A stretch of 9,528 bases of DNA from Bacteroidales bacterium (GCA_003155705.1 PMEC01000114.1:8595-18122), one strand, 5' to 3'. Shown: positions 1-7,270, counted from the first letter of the stretch. Notes: a model not told the origin generated them from the sequence alone. Numbers and translations are program-made.

Positions 1-1302
1 CATATTATTGCTTCAATTAAATTATATACCAAAGTTAATTTGTCAGGATTAAACGAAGTTAAGTTTCCTGCCTTTAATGGATTTTTAAAAGAGAATCTTG
101 AAACGCCACCTCTTTCTTCCCTCCAGCGAGAAAATGTTGATGGAGAAATTTATGGCACAGGCATAGTTCAGCAGTTCCTGCTGTATCCTCAGATAAGCGG
201 TGAAATTACGATTGATCCTGTTGAAATAACAGCTTTGTTGCAACAAAAATCAGGACAGACAGACCCATTCTTTGGTGACTTTTTTGCTTCGTATCAGACT
301 ATCCCAAAGGCTCTTGCCAGCCAACCTGTAAAAATCAAGGTTAAACCATTACCTGGTAACAAGCCAGATGATTTTTCCGGAATCGTGGGAAATATTGCCA
401 TGAATGCAACTGTCAATAAAGATACCATAAATGTTAATGATGCCCTGACTTTTAAAATCACTATCAAAGGAAGCGGCAATCTCAAACTGGCTGCCACACC
501 CCTTTTGAAGCTATCGCCCGACATTGAAGTCTATGATCCGAAAATAACCGATAATCTTACCAATAATGCAAATGGTTCAGCTGGTCAAAAGACATTCGAA
601 TACCTTCTGATACCCAGACATTATGGTGCCTTTACGATACCTTCAGTGACCTATACATATTTCAATTCAGCCAAAAAGGAATATGAGAAGCTTACTACAA
701 AAGAGTTCAGATTCTATGCACGAAAAGGTGCCGATCAGGGAGCTGTTACTGTCTATGGAGGTGTTTCGAAAGAAGAGGTGAAATACGTTGGGAAAGATAT
801 CAGGTTTATTAAAACTGACACCAAAAGCCTCAAAATGTCTGATCAGATATTGGTGTCAAAGCATTCGTTTGCAACGGTTTACGGGTTCGCTCTGATACTT
901 TTCTTCGGCATACTTTTTATAAGACGGGAACAGGTCAGGCGCAATTCAGACCTTTCAATAGTCCGCAACCGTAAGGCTGCAAAAATAGCTGGCAAGCGAT
1001 TGCAGAAGGCATCATCATTTTTGAATTCGGGTGGTGATGAATTTTATGAAGAGATACTTAAAGCATTATGGGGGTATCTGAGCGATAAACTCAGTATACC
1101 TGTATCAGAGCTTACAAGGAATAACGCGATTGATTTATTAAAAGTAAAAGGAATTGATGAGGACCTCATAAATAATCTCTCCACAATTTTGGACAAGTGT
1201 GAATATGCAAGATTCTCACCTGTATCATCTGGAACTGAAGCTTCAGAAATATATGAAGGAGCGCTTAAATTCATTAAGACAGTTGAAAACTCAATAGGTT
1301 AA
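1..1302 (+). CDS. batD: BatD family protein, 5'-truncated by the window edge
   Basis: This is the C-terminal 433 residues of BatD, a membrane-anchored protein of the Bat (Bacteroides aerotolerance) cluster. The cluster usually also encodes a MoxR ATPase, a DUF58 protein and VWA proteins. The frame is open from base 1 and reads a BatD-like segment across the first possible start (TTG at 40), so that codon is internal. BatD proteins are usually near 600 residues, so roughly 150 are missing upstream. Visible parts are extracytoplasmic beta-rich domains (about residues 1-240), one membrane helix near residues 290-307 followed by RREQVRR, then a helical cytoplasmic tail with the YEEILKALWGYLSDKL and CEYARFSP segments typical of the family. 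batE starts 4 bp after the stop, so they are cotranscribed. The biochemical function of Bat proteins is not settled; family assignment is strong. Confidence 0.93.
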   Translation, partial: HIIASIKLYTKVNLSGLNEVKFPAFNGFLKENLETPPLSSLQRENVDGEIYGTGIVQQFLLYPQISGEITIDPVEITALLQQKSGQTDPFFGDFFASYQTIPKALASQPVKIKVKPLPGNKPDDFSGIVGNIAMNATVNKDTINVNDALTFKITIKGSGNLKLAATPLLKLSPDIEVYDPKITDNLTNNANGSAGQKTFEYLLIPRHYGAFTIPSVTYTYFNSAKKEYEKLTTKEFRFYARKGADQGAVTVYGGVSKEEVKYVGKDIRFIKTDTKSLKMSDQILVSKHSFATVYGFALILFFGILFIRREQVRRNSDLSIVRNRKAAKIAGKRLQKASSFLNSGGDEFYEEILKALWGYLSDKLSIPVSELTRNNAIDLLKVKGIDEDLINNLSTILDKCEYARFSPVSSGTEASEIYEGALKFIKTVENSIG

Positions 1303-1306
1303 GAAA

Positions 1307-2074
1307 ATGAAATTGTCAATCAGAATACTATTAATATTACTTTTGGGTCTTCCCGCTATTAATTCTTCCGGGCAGGAGTCTTCTGTCGAGAAATTCAATA
1401 AAGCTGCAAATCTTTATTCATCAGGAAAGTATAAAGATGCACTTGATACATGGATCTCTGTTTATAAAGCTGGTGTTCGTTCAGCCAATTTGGATTTTAA
1501 CATTGGCAATGCTTATTTTAAAACCAGTAACATCCCGGGAGCAATACTTTTTTATGAAAGAGCTCTGCTTCTCAAACCTGCAGATGAGGATGTACAGTAC
1601 AATCTTCAGATTGCCCGTACACTGGTAGTTGATAAATTTGTTGAAATACCAGAACTCTTTTTTGTCACGTGGTACAATTTTCTTTCACTTACACTTTCAA
1701 CAAATCGATGGGCCCAGATCAGCTTAACATCTTTTATTCTTTTCCTTATAGCATTATCAATTTATATTTATACACCAAGATACAGGTATAAAGTAATTGG
1801 ATTCTGGTTTGCAGTCTTTCTTTTGATATTTAGTTTATTTTCTGTTTCATTTTCCATTCGAAACAGAAACCTTATCTATAATAACTCTAAAGCGATCATA
1901 TTCAGTCCTTTGGTAAATGGTAAGAGTTCGCCGGATAATAGCGGGACTGACCTTTTTGTACTTCATGAAGGAACCAGGGTTACCATAGAAGATGCAGTAG
2001 GAGAATGGTTCGAGATAAGATTGTCTGACGGAAATAAAGGATGGGTTCCTGCAAATTCTCTTGAAAAAATTTAA
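1307..2074 (+). CDS. batE: BatE: TPR and SH3-type membrane protein
   Basis: This 255-residue protein has the full BatE architecture. A signal peptide or N-terminal anchor covers about residues 1-22. Two TPR-like units lie at about 26-95, with NLDFNIGNAYFKTSNIPGAI and ERALLLKPADEDVQYNL. Two membrane helices follow at about 137-156 and 163-184, and a bacterial SH3 domain at about 192-253, with GTRVTIEDAVGEWFEIRL and GWVP. The domains probably face the periplasm on both sides of the hairpin; this is inferred from the layout. It starts 4 bp after batD, with no recognisable Shine-Dalgarno sequence, as is common in Bacteroidota. BatE is thought to act with the other Bat proteins in envelope or oxidative-stress tolerance, but the mechanism is unknown. 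Confidence 0.93.
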   Translation: MKLSIRILLILLLGLPAINSSGQESSVEKFNKAANLYSSGKYKDALDTWISVYKAGVRSANLDFNIGNAYFKTSNIPGAILFYERALLLKPADEDVQYNLQIARTLVVDKFVEIPELFFVTWYNFLSLTLSTNRWAQISLTSFILFLIALSIYIYTPRYRYKVIGFWFAVFLLIFSLFSVSFSIRNRNLIYNNSKAIIFSPLVNGKSSPDNSGTDLFVLHEGTRVTIEDAVGEWFEIRLSDGNKGWVPANSLEKI

Positions 2075-2141
2075 GAATATTGCAACTATTTTGTTAATTT
2101 TCAGGTCAGAATATTATTATCCCAAGATAACAAACCTGATT

Positions 2142-2540
2142 ATGAAAAAACTTTTATTATTATGCGCGGTAATTCTCCTTGCAGTTACATGTAAAAAAGT
2201 TTCAACAGAACCATATGGTCCGACAGATGTAAGGATAAGGAATCTCACTACTGTGAATATGACTAATCTGACTGTTAATACATATGATAGTACATTTAAC
2301 TACGGATTGTTGAAAGCTGATTCCGTATCAGCGTATCACAGGTTTGACAGGGCTTATCCTACCAAAGCAAATATTTCTGCTATTATTAACGGACAGAAAT
2401 ACAAGACAGATACTGTAGCAAGTTATGCTTATCTGCAATATCTGGGACAAATTAAGGCGACATTTGAGATATTTATTGTCAGTGATGCACAGAAAAAACT
2501 GGCTATAAGTAATGTCATTCAGGAATCGGGTCTCAAATAA
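2142..2540 (+). CDS. Putative small lipoprotein, unknown function
   Basis: This 132-residue protein was not recognised. The start is the ATG at 2142, because it begins a clear secretion signal: MKK, a leucine-rich core, then LAVTC with Cys17. The frame extends upstream to an ATG at 2061 inside batE, but that start would bury the signal behind 27 extra residues. The lipobox is imperfect (A-V-T-C rather than L-A-G-C), and two lysines follow the cysteine, so lipidation is likely rather than certain. No acidic Bacteroidota surface-export tag follows the Cys. The mature part is about 116 residues, rich in Thr, Asn, Ser and Tyr with alternating beta-like segments and no cysteine. It lies 67 bp after batE and directly before a terminator, so it is probably the last gene of the Bat operon. 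Confidence 0.72.
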   Translation: MKKLLLLCAVILLAVTCKKVSTEPYGPTDVRIRNLTTVNMTNLTVNTYDSTFNYGLLKADSVSAYHRFDRAYPTKANISAIINGQKYKTDTVASYAYLQYLGQIKATFEIFIVSDAQKKLAISNVIQESGLK

Positions 2541-2577
2541 AAAAAATCTTCAAATTTTTATAAAATATTTACAGCTT

Positions 2578-2610
2578 CGCTGAACATACCTGTTCGGCGT
2601 TTGTTTTATT
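2578..2610 (+). terminator. Intrinsic terminator of the Bat operon
   Basis: The stem pairs CGCTGAACA (2578-2586) with TGTTCGGCG (2591-2599). It is nine base pairs with one G-T wobble around a TACC loop. The run TTTGTTTTATT follows at once. It begins 37 bp after the lipoprotein stop and so closes the batD-batE-lipoprotein transcript. Confidence 0.85.
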
Positions 2611-2638
2611 ATCAGTAAATGTTCTCATGAACTTTATA

Positions 2639-2667
2639 GGTTGGTTAGGTTAGATTAGGTTAGTTAG
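2639..2667 (+). repeat. TTAG/TTAGG-type short tandem repeat
   Basis: The sequence is built from successive TTGG, TTAGG, TTAGA, TTAGG, TTAG and TTAG units and has almost no C. It forms the 5' single-stranded portion of candidate small RNA element 1. A related but non-repeated AGGTAGTTAGGG occurs on the minus strand at 8063-8052 in element 2. Confidence 0.7.
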
Positions 2668-2674
2668 TGTTTGT

Positions 2675-2703
2675 GAAAGGGGCCGCTCGGCCTCTTTCTT
2701 TTT
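2675..2703 (+). terminator. Strong intrinsic terminator of element 1
   Basis: GAAAGGGGCC (2675-2684) pairs with GGCCTCTTTC (2689-2698). This gives ten base pairs with one wobble around a GCTC loop, followed by TTTTT at 2699-2703. On the opposite strand the hairpin would be followed by CACAAAC, so it works only on the plus strand. It lies directly ahead of the promoter of the molybdoenzyme operon and insulates that operon from upstream reading. Confidence 0.85.
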
Positions 2704-2725
2704 ATCAGTTATATTGATAAATTTG
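2695..2725 (+). promoter_or_regulatory. Bacteroidota-type promoter of the molybdoenzyme operon
   Basis: A perfect -7 box TAAATTTG (2718-2725; consensus TAnnTTTG) lies 19 bp after TTTC (2695-2698), a one-mismatch -33 box. Transcription would start near 2731, about 13 bp before the ATG at 2744. The -33 box overlaps the tail of the preceding terminator hairpin. Confidence 0.6.
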
Positions 2726-2737
2726 CCCTTATCAGTT
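2701..2737 (+). promoter_or_regulatory. Candidate operator: TTATCA/TGATAA half-site array
   Basis: TTTATCA (2701-2707) and TGATAAA (2715-2721) form a perfect 7-bp inverted repeat with a 7-bp spacer. A second TTATCAGTT (2729-2737) repeats 2702-2710 exactly and pairs again with TGATAA. Half-sites begin every 14 bp and straddle the -7 box, a typical place for a repressor. The order and spacing do not fit the FNR or CRP consensus. The cognate regulator is unknown. Confidence 0.4.
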
Positions 2738-2743
2738 CAGAAT

Positions 2744-4783
2744 ATGAAAGAATTCATAACTGCTTGCCCACGAAATTGTTATAGTACATGTACATTCAGA
2801 GTACAAATTGAGAATAATACTATTAAGAGGATTTTGCCCTTCAGCGGCAATCTAGCTACTCCTGAAGGTCCATGTATAAAGGGACTGTCGTACATCGAGA
2901 GATCAAAATCCCGTGATAGAATTACAAGCCCGTTACTAAGATCGACAAACGGGAAGTTCTATAAAATTTCTATGAATGAAGCTTTTAAACTTGTCTCAGA
3001 TAAACTCAAAGCAACAAAAGAGAAATATGGTTCAAAAAGTATATTATGGTACCGTGGAAGCGGGATGGCTGGACTTACAAATGAGATTGGTTATTCATTC
3101 TGGAAACTATTTGGTGGTGTAACTCTCACTTATGGAAATTTATGCTGGCCTGCAGGTCTTGAAGCCATCCGCCTGACGTTAGGAGAGATAAAACATAATG
3201 TTCCATGGGATATAAAAAACGCCAGGGTTATAATAATATGGGGTAAGAACCCGGCTGAAACAAATATCCAGGAGATCTCTTTTATTGTAAGTGCCAGAGA
3301 AAAAGGATGTAAGGTTGTCGTTATAGACCCGAGAAGAACACCCACTGCGGATAAGGCTGATATGTTAATAAGACCTGTCCCTGGAACGGACGCTGCATTG
3401 GCCCTGGCAATAGCTAAGGTGCTTATTGCTGATGACCTGATTGATAAGGAATTTATTAAAAACTATGTTTCAGGTTTTGATGAATTCAAAGAATCATTAG
3501 AAATAGATCCTGAGGATGGTGAAAAGATCACCGGAGTTCCGAAAGTGGTGATCATTGAACTGGCACATCTTATCGGAACCGGGGGTCCTGTTACATTTTT
3601 ACCAGGTTATGGATTGCAAAGGTATACCAATGGCGGACAAACAATAAGGTCTTTATTGACCCTGTGTATCCTCACAGGAAATCTCGGGAAATCAGGTGCA
3701 GGTTTCAATTATGCTAACCTTCAAAGCTCAATTTATGACAATCCGAAAGAGCCTTTATCATATTATCCGCATCCTGTCGATGATGCCCCATTTAGAAGGT
3801 CTATCTCGATGGCTTTGCTTGGAGTGGATCTGTTAAGAATGAGAGATCCAAAAATAAAGGCTGCATGGATTGAAAGAGGCAATCCTATGTTACAATCACC
3901 AGATTCAAAGTCAGTTGCAGAGGCTTTCACAAAAATGGAATTCAAGGTTGTTGTCGATCAGTTCATGACTGATACGGCTTCACTTGCAGATATTATTCTT
4001 CCGGCGAAAGATATGTTTGAGCAATCTGATATCATTGGATCATACTGGTCTCCATATATTCAGTTCAAACCAAAAGTTCTTTTTCCAGAAGGAGATATTA
4101 TGCCGGAATCTGAGATCTATTATCATCTTGCGAAGCATCTGGGTTTGGAATTTGACAATTCGTCAATACCTGAACCAGGCAATGAAAATATTGAAAAATG
4201 GCTTGACAACAGAATAAAAGGCCATTCAAGCCTCAACCTTGAAGATCTTAGAATGGGTCCTGTGTTAGCGCCTGGTCTACAACAAATTGCCTATGAAGAC
4301 ATGAAATTTAAAACACCTTCAGGCAAGATAGAACTTTATTCCAATCAGGCGAAAACAAGATGGAACATTTCTCCGCTGCCAATGTATATTCCAATAAAAA
4401 GAGAAGCACAAAATGGCATTGAATATCCCTTGATTTTGATGACACCAAACGCGGGTAGCCGGATCCATTCACAATTCGGTAACCTTGAGGTTATTAAACA
4501 GGTTATCGAGAGCCCTGCAGCAGAATTGTCATATACTGATGCAGAATCACGAAGTATTATTAATGGAGATAAAATCAGGATTTATAACCATAAAGGATCA
4601 ATTGAAAGTTTTGCCAGAGTAACAGGAAGGATTCCGGTCGGATGCATAGTTTTAAATAATGGAATCTGGTTAAATGAAGGCGGAGGAGGAAATTTCCTTA
4701 TCGAACCTCAGGAGACAGATATTGGCTTTGGTGCCGTATTTCATGGAAACAGAGTAGAGGTTGAAAAAGTTGATAGTGAATGA
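2744..4783 (+). CDS. Molybdopterin oxidoreductase, catalytic subunit (DMSO reductase superfamily)
   Basis: This 679-residue enzyme should bind bis-MGD molybdenum (or tungsten) and one [4Fe-4S] cluster. Cluster ligands are Cys8, Cys12, Cys16 and Cys44 (CPRNCYSTC ... GPCIKG). Cofactor-binding segments follow: IIIWGKNPAETN, VVVIDPRRTPTADKAD, TGNLGKSGAG, ERGNPMLQ, ADIILPAKDMFEQSD, and a C-terminal dinucleotide-binding domain from about residue 560 (LMTPNAGSRIHSQFGN). The likely Mo ligand is Cys134 in YGNLCWPAG, where true DMSO reductases have Ser. The ATG at 2744 is chosen because the codons before it hold the promoter. The protein starts right at the cluster motif and has no Tat signal, so it probably works in the cytoplasm. 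It overlaps the next gene by ATGA, which encodes its electron-transfer and membrane subunit. The substrate cannot be read: sulfur oxyanions, polysulfide, S-oxides or other compounds are all possible. Confidence 0.95.
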   Translation: MKEFITACPRNCYSTCTFRVQIENNTIKRILPFSGNLATPEGPCIKGLSYIERSKSRDRITSPLLRSTNGKFYKISMNEAFKLVSDKLKATKEKYGSKSILWYRGSGMAGLTNEIGYSFWKLFGGVTLTYGNLCWPAGLEAIRLTLGEIKHNVPWDIKNARVIIIWGKNPAETNIQEISFIVSAREKGCKVVVIDPRRTPTADKADMLIRPVPGTDAALALAIAKVLIADDLIDKEFIKNYVSGFDEFKESLEIDPEDGEKITGVPKVVIIELAHLIGTGGPVTFLPGYGLQRYTNGGQTIRSLLTLCILTGNLGKSGAGFNYANLQSSIYDNPKEPLSYYPHPVDDAPFRRSISMALLGVDLLRMRDPKIKAAWIERGNPMLQSPDSKSVAEAFTKMEFKVVVDQFMTDTASLADIILPAKDMFEQSDIIGSYWSPYIQFKPKVLFPEGDIMPESEIYYHLAKHLGLEFDNSSIPEPGNENIEKWLDNRIKGHSSLNLEDLRMGPVLAPGLQQIAYEDMKFKTPSGKIELYSNQAKTRWNISPLPMYIPIKREAQNGIEYPLILMTPNAGSRIHSQFGNLEVIKQVIESPAAELSYTDAESRSIINGDKIRIYNHKGSIESFARVTGRIPVGCIVLNNGIWLNEGGGGNFLIEPQETDIGFGAVFHGNRVEVEKVDSE

Positions 4784-6102
4784 GAAAAGGGTTTATCATA
4801 AATTTCGATTTATGTGTTGACTGTAAAGCATGCAGCGCATCATGTCTTCTGGAAAACAGGTGGTCCGAGTCTGCAAGGACTATTTACACATATAACACTG
4901 AGTCAATTTCTGTTCTGCCCATCACTCATCTTTCACTTGCCTGTAATCATTGTAAAAAACCTGCATGTCTTTATGGCTGTCCTACAGGAGCATTTGCCAA
5001 AGATGCTTTGACATCTGCAATAATAATCGATAGTGAAAAATGCATCGGTTGCAGGTATTGTATCTGGAACTGCCCCTACGATGCCCCGAAACTTAATTTG
5101 CATAGCGGTGTTATTGTGAAATGCGATTTCTGCCATTCAAGAATTCAGGAGGGAGATGAGCCTGCCTGTACTGCGGCATGCCCTACCGGATCTCTCAGAT
5201 TTGGTGAAATACCGGAAATCGCCGGAAACGATGTTTTGAATTGGTTCCCTGAAAAAGATATTAATCCGGGCATAAAGATAAATGGCACAAGGGACCAGTT
5301 TCCTCTCAGAATTTTTCCGGAAACCGGAATGGAGATACAAAGAAATAATCCTTTGAGTGAGGAGAAAAGCATTTCCTGTGAATGGAGCCTGATCTTGTTT
5401 AGTTTTCTCATCGTACTTTCAGCATCATTCAACATTTCAAATCTGCTGGGGGGAAGATCAATTGATCCAATTTCATCTATTGTTGTGCTGGTACTGGCTG
5501 GAATATTTTCCATCTTTCACCTCCGGAAAAAAGTTAAAGCATGTAAAGCCATCCTTAATTATAAAAATTCACCGTTAAGCAGAGAAATAATCCTATTTAT
5601 AATTTATTCAGCAATCAGCTTTGTTGCATTGGTTACAGATCATCACTGGTTGCAATTAGTTTCAGTACTAATTGGTTTACTGTTACTTATAGCTATTGAT
5701 AATGTGTACACATTTGCAGACGGATCAACACTTATGAAATTTCACAGTGGACAAACATTCTTAACAGGACTTTTAATCAGTTCATATCTGATAAATGCCG
5801 TTTACCCTTTTATTTTTATAGCTTCTGTGAAAATACTTTTCAATCTATACTACCTGATTAAAAAAAGACCGATAAATCTACTTTTTAATCTTAGAATATT
5901 CAGAATGGCATTTCTCCTGATAATTTCATTGAGCATGATATCAGGAAATGCCACTAACGATACCATAAAATATATTATCTTCCTGTCCGGAGAATTTGCT
6001 GACAGGATCTTATATTATGCAGATTTCGAACCGGTTAACATTAAATCCGAAATAAACAAGTTTTTAATTTTATCATATCATGAAAAAGAAGGAGATAAAT
6101 AG
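4780..6102 (+). CDS. Fused DmsB-type ferredoxin and DmsC-type membrane anchor subunit
   Basis: This is one 440-residue protein that combines two subunits usually encoded separately. The N-terminal part (about 1-145) carries 16 cysteines for four [4Fe-4S] clusters: Cys12/15/18/22, Cys55/58/63/67, Cys88/91/94/98 and Cys115/118/130/134, including CIGCRYCIWNCPYDAP. After a linker of about 55 residues, the C-terminal part (about 200-415) has roughly eight hydrophobic helices. It also has DmsC-like sequence (SPLSREIILF near 264-273, HSGQTFLTGLLI near 322-333, DRILYYADFEP near 408-418). It should pass electrons from menaquinol through the cluster wire to the catalytic subunit encoded just upstream, whose stop overlaps this start (ATGA). 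The 3' end overlaps the following gene by 23 bp. The fold assignment is firm; the quinol site is inferred from DmsC. Confidence 0.92.
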   Translation: MRKGFIINFDLCVDCKACSASCLLENRWSESARTIYTYNTESISVLPITHLSLACNHCKKPACLYGCPTGAFAKDALTSAIIIDSEKCIGCRYCIWNCPYDAPKLNLHSGVIVKCDFCHSRIQEGDEPACTAACPTGSLRFGEIPEIAGNDVLNWFPEKDINPGIKINGTRDQFPLRIFPETGMEIQRNNPLSEEKSISCEWSLILFSFLIVLSASFNISNLLGGRSIDPISSIVVLVLAGIFSIFHLRKKVKACKAILNYKNSPLSREIILFIIYSAISFVALVTDHHWLQLVSVLIGLLLLIAIDNVYTFADGSTLMKFHSGQTFLTGLLISSYLINAVYPFIFIASVKILFNLYYLIKKRPINLLFNLRIFRMAFLLIISLSMISGNATNDTIKYIIFLSGEFADRILYYADFEPVNIKSEINKFLILSYHEKEGDK

Positions 6103-7255
6103 TTCCAGGGTTCCTGTCTACAGGGATTCAGGTTTTGAACTTTTTGATGCTGATACTATTTCCAATGCATTCAAAAAGGAAACAGACAATGAGAGAGAAC
6201 CTGATCTTTATATTTATTCGCGATATAGAAATCCTACGGTCGTTTCAGCAGAGGAGGAGATAATGAAGCTGGAAGGGTGTAAATGGGCTCTCCTAACACA
6301 ATCCGGTATGTCAGCTATTGATACAGCTGTCTCAATTTTCCAGAATGGGAAAAACACTCGCCCATGGTTGTTTTTTACAGAAATATATGGAGGAACATTA
6401 TCTTATGCCGACGCAATACTTAAAAAACGGCGTGGGCTCGACATACATAGTTTCAATCCTGTGAACGGAAGGTACGACATCGCTGATTTTGAGCTGGTTA
6501 TAAAATCACTAAAACCAGAATTCGTATATATAGAGACAATATCAAATCCTTTGCTCATCGTTTCAGATGTAATTCAGGTAATTGAAATAGCAAGAAAATG
6601 GAATTCAAAGATCATAGTTGACAATACTTTTGCAACACCGCATCTTTTTAAGCCTCTGGATCATGGGGCAGATATTGTTGTTCATAGTGCCACCAAATAT
6701 TTTTCAGGTCATGGAAATTTGACAGCCGGAGTAGTATGTGGCAACGATAATTTTATAATGAAATCTGCAATTGAATACAGAAAGTTTATCGGGCATATGC
6801 TTTCTCCCGATGATGCATACAGGCTGCAAACGCAGCTTCAATCTTTCGAATTGAGGTTCACAAAACAATGTGAAAATGCTTCAGCGTTGTCGGAGATGTT
6901 AGCTAATAATCAATTGATTAACAAGGTATACTTTCCTGGTCTGAAAACTCATGAAACACATTCAGAGGCACTTAAATTATTTGGAGACAAAGGATTTGGT
7001 GCAATGATAACTTTTGATTTCTCAGGTAAGGACGCTGATGTAAAAAGAAGAAGACGTGGCGAATTTATCCGAAATGTATCCTCGAAAATAAAACTTATAC
7101 CAACACTTGGAGATCCGCATACTATTCTTATGCCAGTTGAGCCAGTTTGGGGAGCCAAATACCCTGAACCTGGTATGATCAGACTTTCAATAGGATTTGA
7201 AAAATATGAAGACCTGAGTGGAACGGTTCAAAAAGCGATTGAACAGATAAAATGA
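6080..7255 (+). CDS. Cys/Met-metabolism PLP-dependent enzyme (transsulfuration family)
   Basis: This 391-residue enzyme belongs to the cystathionine gamma-synthase / beta- and gamma-lyase family, with near-standard length. Visible motifs are YSRYRNPT (44-53-region Tyr46 and Arg48, which bind PLP phosphate from the neighbouring subunit), QSGMSAI (74-80), IYGGT with Tyr103 stacking on PLP, VDNTFATP with Asp181, the PLP-binding lysine Lys206 in HSATKYFSGHGN, and the substrate-carboxylate Arg368 in MIRLSIGFE. Two places are atypical. Position 105 is Gly where methionine gamma-lyase has its special Cys. The usual SLGG...HPA..TH segment is replaced by TLGDPHTILMPVEPVWG. The reaction (C-S lyase, synthase or sulfhydrylase) is therefore open. 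It starts 23 bp inside the membrane-subunit gene, so it is translationally coupled to the molybdoenzyme. A shared role in sulfur-compound metabolism is inferred. Confidence 0.9.
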   Translation: MKKKEINSSRVPVYRDSGFELFDADTISNAFKKETDNEREPDLYIYSRYRNPTVVSAEEEIMKLEGCKWALLTQSGMSAIDTAVSIFQNGKNTRPWLFFTEIYGGTLSYADAILKKRRGLDIHSFNPVNGRYDIADFELVIKSLKPEFVYIETISNPLLIVSDVIQVIEIARKWNSKIIVDNTFATPHLFKPLDHGADIVVHSATKYFSGHGNLTAGVVCGNDNFIMKSAIEYRKFIGHMLSPDDAYRLQTQLQSFELRFTKQCENASALSEMLANNQLINKVYFPGLKTHETHSEALKLFGDKGFGAMITFDFSGKDADVKRRRRGEFIRNVSSKIKLIPTLGDPHTILMPVEPVWGAKYPEPGMIRLSIGFEKYEDLSGTVQKAIEQIK

Positions 7256-7270
7256 AATTCACCATTTTAT
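7247..7270. terminator. Possible weak bidirectional terminator between convergent genes
   Basis: ATAAAATG (7247-7254) and CATTTTAT (7263-7270) form a perfect 8-bp inverted repeat with an 8-bp loop, spanning both stop codons of the converging genes. It is almost all A-T and lacks a long T-run on either side, so termination would be weak. It may be chance in AT-rich DNA. Confidence 0.25.

Larger units (their letters stand above)
2628..2703 (+). ncRNA. Candidate small RNA (element 1), GU-rich with terminator
   Basis: This short stretch lies between two intrinsic terminators and contains no gene. It starts near TATAGGT (2635-2641), continues with TTAG/TTAGG-type units (2639-2667), a TTTGTGA box (2670-2676), and ends in the strong hairpin at 2675-2698. 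Its layout matches the minus-strand element at 8006-8080: ATAGGT, then GTTAGG, then GTGA, hairpin and T-run. A terminator 65 bp after a complete terminator implies a transcript that starts in between. The only promoter-like boxes seen are weak: TTCG at 2593, then 19 bp, then TAAATGTT at 2616. The 5' end is therefore uncertain. It could instead be a fail-safe terminator. Confidence 0.45.

Noticed and set aside
2061..2141. Upstream ATG at 2061 as the lipoprotein start
   Set aside because: It would overlap batE by 14 bp and place 27 residues before an obvious MKK-plus-leucine signal peptide; the ATG at 2142 fits better.
2714..2735. FNR/CRP site TTGAT...ATCAG at the molybdoenzyme promoter
   Set aside because: The half-sites are 12 bp apart instead of the 4 bp of FNR sites; kept only as an unassigned operator candidate.
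2714..2743. N-terminal extension of the molybdopterin subunit from an ATT codon at 2714
   Set aside because: The codons cover the -7 promoter box TAAATTTG, and the family motif begins just after the ATG at 2744.
5145..5513. Minus-strand open frame of 122 codons
   Set aside because: It lies antisense to the strongly supported ferredoxin/anchor gene, and its sequence resembles no protein family; it is a shadow frame.
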